A program made the translations under genes and the position numbers. The notes under the pieces were generated by a model. The model saw nothing but the letters and a program-made list of their open reading frames with translations, had not been told where the DNA came from and searched no databases. 64,000 bases of DNA from NCBI GenBank assembly GCA_033032865.1, contig JAWHQI010000075.1:248001-312000 (forward strand), written 5' to 3'. The stretch is from Dactylorhiza incarnata (Eukaryota > Streptophyta > Magnoliopsida > Asparagales > Orchidaceae). Shown here in pieces: positions 55,675-64,000 of the stretch; position 1 is the first letter of the stretch; each line of letters begins with the position of its first letter.

Positions 55675-57477
55675 ACCACCCCTCCTAACAGAAAGTTTCG
55701 CCCCGAAACTTTGCAACAATGATACCGAACAAGGGAAAAGAAAGAAACACGGGAGGCAAAGATTTCCCGGGGAAGCTAGCCGAAAAGATGAGGGTAGGAC
55801 TCCTTCCTTGATGACTACAGCTCCCAGGTCGCACCCCAAACATCCTGATTACTCCAGAGAACTTTCACCATAGGGGTTGACTTCCTTCGCAACACCTGAT
55901 CTTGCTTCTCCAAGATACAAATAGGCTGCTCTACAGGACAGATTTGGTTGGAACTCTAGCACAGAATCCAGAACATGACGATCGCTGCGGACGCACTTCC
56001 GCAACTGGCTCACATGGAATACGTCATGCACACCGGGGAAAGAGGCAGGTAACGACAACCTGTAAGCAGAAACTCCGATGCGCTCGACGATCTCAAATGG
56101 GCCTACATACCTGTGGTTCAGCTTATTGCTCTTCCCAAATCTTTTAGCACCTACCATCGGGGACACCTTTAGGAACACCATGTCCCCCACCGCAAATTCC
56201 AAATCACTCCTACGCCGAATGGCGTACTTCTCGTAGCGCTCCTGAGCTACCCGGAGCTTCTCACGGATCTGCGTCACAGCAACGCTCATCTCTTCTAAAT
56301 CCTCAGGACCCAGAACTGGCTTCTCGCCCACTTCAGCCCAAAATAGGGGAGTCCGACATCGCCTCACATACAGAGCCTCAAACAGAGCCATCTGCAAGCT
56401 CTCCTGATAATTGTTGTTGTACGCGAACTCCATGAGCCCAAGGCGTTCATCCCAAGCCCCTCCATGCTCTAAAATGTAGCACCAGATCATATCCTCCACA
56501 ATCTGATTTACCCTCTCCGTCTGCCCATTCGTCTGCGGGTGATAGGTTGTAGAATACCTGAGATCTGTGCCCAAAGCCCCTTGCAGACTCTGCCAAAATG
56601 GGAAGTGTATCTGGAATCACGATCAGACACTATGCTCGCGGGCACTCCATGCAGTCTATGACCTCCTGCACATACAGAGATGCAATCTTCTCCATAGAAT
56701 AACCAGTCTTGTATGACACGAAATGAGCACACTTGGTCAATCTGTCCACGATGACCCACACTGCATCATGGCCCCGAGGGGATCTCGGCAAACCAGTAAT
56801 GAAGTCCATGGAGATGCTCTCCCACTTCCACAAGGGAATATCCAACGGTGTCAACTTGCCCCCGGGCCTCCTGTGATCCGCCTTGACACGCTGATAAGTA
56901 TAACACTGCGCTACGAACCTCGCAATATCGCCCTTCATGCCTGGCCACCACACGATCTGCTTCATATCGCGATACATCTTCGTAGAGCCAGGATGATAAA
57001 ATAGGCTGGAGTCGTGAGCCTCCTCGCAAATCTTTGCTCGAATCTCCTCCACAGCGGGTATGCAAAGCCTACCCCGGTATCTCAAGGTACCCTCAACATC
57101 AATCGAGAAATCCGGCAACTCACCCTTCTCCGCTCTACCTCGGAGATGCTGCAAATCCAGATCATCCTTCTGGTACAACTTTGTCAAAGTAATCCAGGAC
57201 GGCTCTACAACCTCCAAACAAGACGGTTCACCCCTGGGCTTCACCGCGATGCTCATCAAAAGAACTCCTCCACCAGGGACTGCACAGAGAGTCTGAAAAC
57301 AGAAGCTGACTTCCTGCTCAGGGCATCCGCCACTATGTTTGCCTTACCAGGGTGATAGAGGATCTCCACATCATAATCAACCACGTACTCCATCCACCGA
57401 CGCTGGCGCAGGTTCAGCTCTCACTGAGAAAACACGTAAATCAGGCTCTTCTGATCTGAATAGATCTTGCTCCCTGA
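55675..57477 (-). pseudogene. Gypsy G4: RNaseH end and integrase
   Basis: Read from 57477 downward, the frame starts inside RNaseH ([47 protein letters not shown]). Integrase follows: YHPGSTKMYRDMKQIVWWPGM, zinc finger with CYTYQRVKA where the second Cys is Tyr, SISMDFITGLPRS, VSDRDSRYTSHF and YHPQTNGQTERVNQ. The D, D, E residues are present. The C-terminal part (FAVGDMVFLKVSPMVG, KLNHRYVGPFEIVERIG, VHDVFHVSQLRKC) runs to a shifted end near 55849. Frameshifts lie near 56640, 56590 and in the tail. PR, RT and gag are absent because the element is truncated at 57477. Confidence 0.85.
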
Positions 57478-58934
57478 TTTCTGCGGTGCAAATGGTGCGT
57501 ACGGTGAATCAAGGAGGTGAGGCATTTGTCGCTTTATTGGATACTCACTCGACAAAGTTGGCGATCAGAGAAGTGCCAGTGGTGGAGGAATTCGAGGATG
57601 TGTTCCCTGAGGAGCTTCCGGGAGCGCCTCCTCAGCGTGAAATCGACTTTTCAATTGAGTTTGTGTCGGATGCGAGGCCAGTGTCGCATCCTCCATTTAG
57701 GATGGCACTGAAGGAACTGGCCGAGCAAAAGGTGCAGTTGCAAGAATTGCTCAAGCAGGGGTACATTAGGCCCAGCTCCTCGCCTTGGAGTGCGCCGGTG
57801 TTGTTCGTTAAGAAGAAGGATGGTAGTATGCGGTTGTGCATAGACTATCACGAGTTGAATTAGTTGACCATCAAAAATAAGTACCCGATTCCGCGTATCA
57901 ATGATTTGTTCGATCAGCTGGTGGGGTCGACGGTGTACTCCAAGTTGGACTTGAAGTCTGGTTACTATTAGTTAAGGATCCGAGAAGAGGATAGTCCCAA
58001 GATGGCATTTGGGACGAGATATCGTCATTTTGAGTTCTCAGTGATGCCGTTCAGTTTGACGAACGTGCCATCAGTGTTCATGGATTTAATGAACCGAGTG
58101 TTTCGACAATACCTGGATTTGTTTGTGGTGGTGTTCATTGACGAGATCTTAGTGTATTCGAAGTCGAAGGCGGAGCATGAGTCTCATCTGAGATTAGTGT
58201 TGCAGACGTTGAGGAAGAACCAACTTTATGTGAAGTTCTCAAAGTGCGAGTTATGGATCGGGAAAGTGGCATTCTTGGGCCACATGATTAGTGGAGATGG
58301 TGTGGCTGTGGATCCTGCAAAGATTGAAGCCATTAAAGATTGTCCTATACTGAGAACCATGGCAGAAGTCTGGAGTTTCCTTGGACTAGCCGGTTATTAC
58401 AGAAGGTTCGTTGAGAACTTTTCACGGATGGCTCTGCCCCTCACCACTCTTACCCGAAAGGACCAAAAGTTTGTGTGGACGTCGGAGTGTGCCCGTGCAA
58501 TCGAGACCTTGAAGGAAAGATTGATGTCTGATCCAATCCTAAGTCTTCCTAGTGCTACTAAGGGATTCCAAATTTTCAGCGATGAGTCAGGGTGCGGTTT
58601 GTGTTGCGTGCTTGTGCAGCATGGAAATGTGACAGCTTATGGGTTGAGGCAGCTAAAGCCTCATGAGAGAAATTACCCCGTCCACAACTTGGAGTTGGCG
58701 GCATTAATTTTTGCGTTGAAGTGGTGGCGGCACTACGTGTATGGTGTGAAGGTTGAAATCTTCACGGACCACAAAAGCTTGAGGTATCTTTTAGATCAGA
58801 AGGATCTTAATATGAGGCAGCGTAGGTGGGTCGAGTTCCTTGGGGACTACGACATAGCAATTCAGTATACGCCAGGCAAGGCCAATGTGGTGGTTGACGC
58901 CCTGAGTAGGAAGTACTCTGGGCAAGGAAATTGA
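57478..58934 (+). pseudogene. Gypsy G2: reverse transcriptase and RNaseH, 5'-truncated
   Basis: It starts abruptly in the protease-RT linker ([21 protein letters not shown]). [21 protein letters not shown] and [37 protein letters not shown] follow. The stop at 57861-57863 is followed by KNKYPIPRI, and the stop at 57969-57971 replaces Gln in GYYQLRI. The polymerase box is FIDEILVYS, so the second catalytic Asp is Glu. From 58002 a 310-codon stretch is open: [23 protein letters not shown], then RNaseH with [31 protein letters not shown] and [16 protein letters not shown]. Gag and protease are lost. Confidence 0.9.
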
Positions 58935-60524
58935 ATTGAAGCGAATGACGAGCATTTGGTGTGAGAGTTTCACTCTCTTGGCATTGTGTGTGTGGCTAAG
59001 GGTGAGTCCAGCGCAGCTCGGCTGAACTGGATCGAGATGTAGTGTGATCTAGTAGATCGAACTCGAGAGGCAACCAGTGTAGACGAGAGTGTCAGTGATT
59101 GGCATTGGAAGCTCAGCAAAGCGAAGGCAGTGCGTTGGAGATGGTCAGTGGACTTTTACAGAGAAGTGGAAGGGTGTTTGTCCCTCGTTTTGGCAAGCTC
59201 CGTGAGGAGTTGATGTTTGAGGCACACTTCACGAAGTACTCCATTCATCCAGGATGTACGATGATGTACTTGGATTTGAAGAAATCCTTTTGGTGGCCTG
59301 GGATGATGCGGAATGTAGCTTTGTATGTAAGCCGGTGTCAGACGTGCGCCTTAGTGAAGGCGGAATGCCAAAGGCCGGGTGGATTCTTGAAACCTCTTCC
59401 TATCCCCGAGTGGAAATTCGACGACATCTCCATGGATTTTGTGCATGGTTTACCTCGATCACGGCAAGGTAACGATGCGATTTGGGTGATTGTGGATTGC
59501 CTGACGAAGGTAGTCCACTTCATTCCAAATCAGAAGGACGATAGCATGGAGAAGCTCGTAGAGCTTTATATTCGAAACATTGTGCGGTTGCATGGAATTC
59601 CAAAGAGCATCATTAGTGATCGCGATGGACGATTCACATCCAAGGACTGGAGGTTAGTGCAGCGAAGTATGGGCATAAAATTGAAGTTTAGTATTGCGTT
59701 CCATCCGCAGATCGATGGCCAATCGGAGAGAAAGAATCGTATGATGGAGGACATGTTTAGAATGTGAGCTCTTGATTTCGGTAAAAGTTGGGAAGACCAC
59801 CTCTTCATGGTGGAGTTTGCCTACAACAATAGTTTTTAGGCGAGTATCAAAATGGCGCCATACGAGGCTTTGTATGGAAGGCAGTGTCGAATGCCGATGT
59901 CTTGGATAGAGGCGGGAAACACCCAGTTGTTCGGAAAAGAAGTGGTGGCAAACGCTTGTGAGTTGGTGCAAACAATCCAGGAGCACATGAAGGTTCCTCA
60001 GGATTGGCATGCAAAGTATTTTAATGCACACCACAGAAATGTGGAGTTTGCGGTGGGTGACATGGTCTACTTGAAGATCAAGCCGTTCAAAGGCGTTTCG
60101 CGAACTCAACGACTCAAGAAATTGAGTCCAAGTTATTTGGTCCATTTAAGGTTACAGAGCGCAAAGGCGAAGCGGCCTATCGGTTGGCGTTGTCCGTAGA
60201 GCTAAGCGGATTACATGATGTATTTCATGTTTCGGTGCTGAGGAAAGCATTGGTGGAGCCGGAGGATGTGGTTGGGTCTTCGACAGGTCCTGTAACTGAA
60301 GATCTGAGGAGGATAGTTCGTCCGGTTTGTGTGGAGGATTCTGAAGTCCGGCGGTTGTGGAACAAAGAGGTTAAGATGGTGAAAGTGCATTGGGATAATT
60401 GCGGTCGAGACGAGTTCTCGTGGGAGTGAGATCAAACAATGCGTGATAACCTTCCGGAACTGTTCATTTCAGGTATGTGTGTTAGTTGTGCTTTTGTTAA
60501 AGTTTTAAATTTCGAGGACAAAAT
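58935..60524 (+). pseudogene. Gypsy G2: integrase and 3' end
   Basis: After a degraded linker, 59099-59767 encodes the HHCC finger (AHFTKYSIHPG, CQTCALVKAEC) and the core. The core has DISMDFVHGLPRS, IISDRDGRFTSKDW and AFHPQIDGQSERKN, with D, D, E present. Stops are at about 59765 and 59837 (FAYNNSF, then stop, then ASIKMAPYEALYG). The C-terminal part has FAVGDMVYLKIKPFKGVSRTQRLKKLSPSYL, a one-base loss near 60138, and LHDVFHVSVLRKALVEPED. It ends FSWE, stop, DQTMRDNLPELF, where CGA to TGA would explain the stop. No chromodomain is seen. Confidence 0.88.
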
Positions 60525-60543
60525 TCTTTTCAGGGGGTGGATT
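60525..60543 (+). other. Polypurine tract of G2
   Basis: TTTTCAGGGGGTGGATT directly precedes the LTR start TGTAACACCCC. Confidence 0.85.
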
Positions 60544-62764
60544 TGTAACACCCCAAGTTTCGCTGAGCGCGGAGGCTGGAATGCATAAGGCTGGTACATA
60601 TTTTCTATATCTGGGAGCTAGCGCCGGCGTTAGGTGTTGACGCAGGCGTTAGCTGCTCCGTTGGGATTGCGATGGTGTTCGACGAAAGGAGTTCGTTGAA
60701 GGGAGTTCGTCAAAGGGAGTTCGACGAAGGGAGTTTCGTCGAAGGAAGTTCGACGAAAAAAGTTCGACGAAAGGAGTTCGACGAAGAGAGTTCAGAACTG
60801 TTGTGTCGCTGAGTTGGCTTCGTTTTTCGAAGGAAGTTTCATTGAAGGGAGTTCGACGAAGGGAGTTCGTCGAACAGAGTTCGACGAAGAGAGTTCGACG
60901 AAGAGAGTTCGGAACCGCTGTGTCGTTGAGTTGGCTTCATTCGTCGAAGGATGTTTCGTCGAAGGGAGTTCGACGAAGGGAGTTCGTTGAAGGGAGTTCG
61001 ACGAAGAGCTAACGCGGGCGCTAGCGCTAATGTCGGCGTTAGCTGACGGAACCTGTTCCGTAAGTAGCGTTTCCTGGACGTCCGATCTATTTGGATCTTG
61101 ATCCTACGGTCTAGATAAGTGTGTCCTAAGGTTTTATTTAGGGTATAGAAGTTCTATTCTCTTTTCGTTAAGTCCTTTGTGCTTTTGGAGGCGTAGAAGA
61201 GAGGTAGGGTTTGGAGGAAGAAGAAAATTAGATCCGCCATTGTTGGAGCATCGAAGCTCCATTCACTGATCCGAGACCAGATCCGTGGAGAGGACTAGAA
61301 GGCGCTTCTTTCTATCCGTGCCTTTCAACCGATCCATTGCAAGGAAGAGAACTCTTAGGGTAACGACATCTCTCCTCCCAGTTTTAGGATATGTGCATGG
61401 CATCTATGCTTTTTCTTTCTCTTTTCTGAAATCTTATGGCACAGGATCTCTCAAATGAGAGGGGTTTGGGTCGCCTTGGTTCAAGAAGAACCATCGGGGG
61501 TATTGAGTCCGTCCCCGACATGATTTTTCACTAGAGATCCGCTCCATTAGTGGATTAGGCATTTTGGGTGAAGCCAAAATCATGACCGGTGGTCCGATTC
61601 GGTGATGTTGCTTAACGTGCATTTTAGGGATTTTGCTAGAAATCCGATGATGGCGAAAATGTCATATGTGTTTCCCTTATGTTAGTGTGAGAATGAACGT
61701 TGGTTTGGAAAGGTTAAATGTTATGTGTATGTGAAGGCATGGCTTTGTCTCTGTGGTGGGCTGGCTAGCCGGTGAATGCTTGGATTCATGTGGGGAAAGT
61801 GTCCCGGCAAGACAAGTCCCCTTCTGGGATGTGGCGAGAACAAGTATGTTGATGCGCCCGTTGGCAAGATGATCCATGTAAGGCGTGAGGTCTCAGTGGA
61901 GTTCTTGGCTTTTGTCTTAGTGATTGTGGTGAGAACAAGTATGTTGATTCGCCCGTTGGCAAGATTAGCCATGTTAGGGGTGAGGTCTCATTGGAGTTCT
62001 TGGCCTTGGGCTTGTACGCCCGTGGGGGAATGATAAGTACCCTTGGTTTGTTATGAAATGTTGATGTGTGTTGTTATCTTAGAAGTATACATGCCATAGG
62101 TTGCCTTGGGTGAAACCCAGGTTTGCATACATGCTGCATTGCTAGATCCCCTTACTTTTATTGCTCAACATAGAAACGTGGATGATGATTGTGACATTCA
62201 TGCTTGTCGTGTTTATGTTAATACTGTTTATTACATTTGCATATGAAGTGCTGACTTGCAGGGTGATGTAGTTCCCCGGGGTCCGCTAGGACGGATGGGA
62301 GGAGGGGTGTTGTAACACCGTTGTTGGTCAGCTAAAGCTGACCCTCGTTATACCATTCTTTGTGATTTGGATGCAGGGCAATGATCGCAGGCTGGACCTA
62401 GCTCGCCGTCTAGAAAGGCCTAAGCTGCATGAAGTGCACTTTTCATGCTTTCTTAATTGATTATGATGTATTTACCTGTTCCGGCTTGCATGCCGAGGTA
62501 ACTTAGGATTGTGATGATCTGGTGGACATTTCTATGCCCTATTTGTTTTAACTTGAGTATGAGTTTTGTAAGGCCTTAGGGCCGTAGTACTCTTATGTAG
62601 ATGTGGACAACTTCTGTGGTTTATTTAATGTTTTCGCTGTGTTGGTTCTGAGTTTTGAGATGGTTAGATCCAGATCACTTTTTAATACTAAAGCTGTGGC
62701 GATTATATGTTATGGGGTCCCGGCCGGACCTATATTATATAGTCATTGTAGGGGAGGTGTTACA
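60544..62764 (+). mobile_element. 3' LTR of Gypsy element G2
   Basis: 2221 bp with the 9-bp inverted ends TGTAACACC and GGTGTTACA. It contains the TTCGACGAA array in U3, a weak TATA-like GGGTATAGAAG (61141-61151), and a 95-bp tandem repeat (units at 61833 and 61929). It is inserted in the integrase region of Gypsy G3. Confidence 0.9.
60617..61045 (+). repeat. TTCGACGAA array flanked by GCTAGCGCC words in U3 of LTR G2
   Basis: A block GCTAGCGCCGGCGTTAGG plus GACGCAGGCGTTAGC (60617-60652) is followed by about twenty units of GGAGTTCGACGAA(G) or the inverse TTCGTCGAA (60678-61005). A block GCTAACGCGGGCGCTAGC plus GCTAATGTCGGCGTTAGC closes it (61007-61043). A roughly 117-bp higher-order repeat starts at GTGTCGCTGAGTTGGCTTC (60803) and again near 60920. 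Confidence 0.9.
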
Positions 62765-63409
62765 CGACACTGAATTTGTAAAGGATACAGATGCCCAGGT
62801 GCGACTAATTCGTGTTAAGATGTTGGAAGCCCAGAACAGGCAGGCCAATTATTATGATGCGCTGCATCGTGCAGATTAGTTTCAGGTTGGAGACCGGTTA
62901 TCCCTAAAGTTACATCTAATGCATGGAGTCTCATGGGTACGCATGCGTAAGAAGATCAGTCTAAGATGAATAGGAATCTAAAGGATCTTGGAGTGGATCG
63001 GCCCGTTGGATTATTGACTAGAGCTACCGCCGGAGGTAGTGGGTTTGCATGATGTCTTCCACATCCCCTCCCATAGGAGAGCTCTACTACGGCCACAACA
63101 ACATATATCTATTACGGACGGGCCAGTAACTTCTGACCGATCAATTTGCGCAGAGCCGATCAGGATAGATGGCACGAAGATGCGGGTCTTGCGGCGCAAG
63201 AAGGTTCTGTGGGTAAAGGTCATGTAGAGAAATTATGGCCAGGAGGAGAACACATGGGAGTCATTAGACTTGATTCAGCACAATTATACGGAGCTCTTCG
63301 TGTCAGGTATAATTTATTTCTTAAGGGATGTTATATTCATACAGTTGCGGTAGAAGCCCCGCAGGACTAACCTGAATTTCGGGGATGAAATATTTTTTTT
63401 ATTGGGATT
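62765..63409 (+). pseudogene. Gypsy G3: integrase C-terminus
   Basis: The plus frame gives VKMLEAQNRQANYYDALHRAD, a stop (Gln site, TAG), FQVGDRLSLKL, HGVSWVRMRKKIS, and after further stops VGLHDVFHIPSHRRALLRPQQHI. PIRIDGTKMRVLRRKKVLWVKVM and NYGQEENTWE follow. This is the non-catalytic end of Gypsy integrase, decayed. The catalytic core is missing because the G2 LTR abuts at 62764. The 3' LTR follows at 63410. Confidence 0.8.
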
Positions 63410-64000
63410 TGTAACATCCCCCAAACAACTAGACCCATAGGATGGTTTTGTCATGACTAGGGCATGACAAAACCATAGGAAGCACAAAGGGAGCATAAAG
63501 GCTTAGGAAGGAAGGAGGAAACCACCTTGGTCTACAAATAGTAATTTCCAGTTACCAAGCTTAGGGTTAGACTTTAGGGCCTCACCTTGACCCCTTGACC
63601 CCACCATGACATACCTAACCTATTAAGGGGTCCCTTAGAGCACTAAGAACCCATTGGGATCAACCAAAGTGGCCAAGTTGGCTAAAGTCAACCCTAACCT
63701 TAAATTGGTCAAATTAGCATAATTAGGGTCAATTGGCCTCCACCATGCAAAATTGACATTTCCGCTACACTTATAGGGGTATTAGGGATCTAATGGACCA
63801 AAAAGCTCCATCACGGGGCCACCAATTTGGCCAATTTGACCTAAGTCAACTCTAGCCCTATTTTGGTCAAATTGCCCTATTGTGAGTCAATTGGCCTCCA
63901 CCTTACCATATTGACCCTACCTAGACCTTACTAACCCTTAGGGGATGCCCATGGGTCACTATCTACCCATTGGTGTCAAGACAAATGGTCAAATTGACCA
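63410..64000 (+). mobile_element. 3' LTR of Gypsy G3, cut by the window edge
   Basis: TGTAACATCCCCCAAACA begins the LTR just after a weak purine tract (TTATTGGGATT). Two imperfect units of about 158 bp start near 63671 and 63829 (GGCCAA...GGGTCAATTGGCCTCCACC). No CpG palindrome word occurs in the visible 590 bp. It is related to 31275-31495. Confidence 0.8.

Noticed and set aside
63024..63043. GCTACCGCCGGAGGTAG as another palindrome word in G3
   Set aside because: It encodes LPPEVVGLHDVFH, the ordinary conserved residues at this place of Gypsy integrase, so the match is best explained by codon use.

Overview
The window looks like a piece of a large, repeat-rich flowering-plant nuclear genome. 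Every coding segment I recognise belongs to an LTR retrotransposon. Copia-type (gag, PR, INT, RT, RNaseH order) and Gypsy-type (PR, RT, RNaseH, INT order) elements are both present. I find no convincing host gene, tRNA, rRNA or organelle insert. The species cannot be named from the sequence.

Layout, left to right. (1) 1-6.1 kb: Copia element D (gag at the window edge, LTR 388-1965) sits in the gag of Copia element C (LTR 3040-4223). C in turn sits in an older LTR fragment, next to remnants of a non-autonomous element ORF. (2) 6.1-22.7 kb: minus-strand Copia element A. A complete Copia element B (7053-16542, 5-bp target duplication TCATC) lies exactly in the codons of A's RT YVDD box. (3) 22.7-31.3 kb: A flanks a fragment of a second B-type copy (B2). 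Then comes a Gypsy LTR (G6) split by a short Copia derivative, H (23973-29039, target duplication CCTCA), whose gag is fused in frame to RT. G6 integrase is broken by a large Gypsy LTR (G5). (4) 31.3-41.2 kb: a further LTR-in-LTR junction, a 4.3-kb LTR with its PBS, and a non-coding LTR element L (36226-40985, target duplication AAGGA). (5) 41.2-51.4 kb: minus-strand Gypsy G1, interrupted near its last codons by the young non-autonomous element K (43248-47858). (6) 51.4-62.8 kb: plus-strand Gypsy G2, whose 5' LTR is broken by minus-strand Gypsy G4. Deletions appear to have removed the 5' parts of both. (7) 62.8-64 kb: the 3' end of Gypsy G3 and the start of its LTR.

Most pol and gag genes carry stops, frameshifts or lost catalytic residues. 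Many of the stops fit C-to-T change. K, L, B and H keep paired LTRs and target duplications and are the youngest layers.

The most unusual signal is in the LTRs rather than the genes. In at least nine different LTR families the U3 region just upstream of the TATA box holds an array of short CpG-containing palindromes. Each family mainly uses its own word: TTCG-N-CGAA, TAACGCC-N-GGCGTTA, GCTAGCGCCGGCGCTAGC, CTCAGC-N6-GCTGAG, CCGCGCGG, CACG-CC-CGTG or TCTCGAGA. At least two of these words are shared between Copia and Gypsy families, and one appears inside the coding region of element B.
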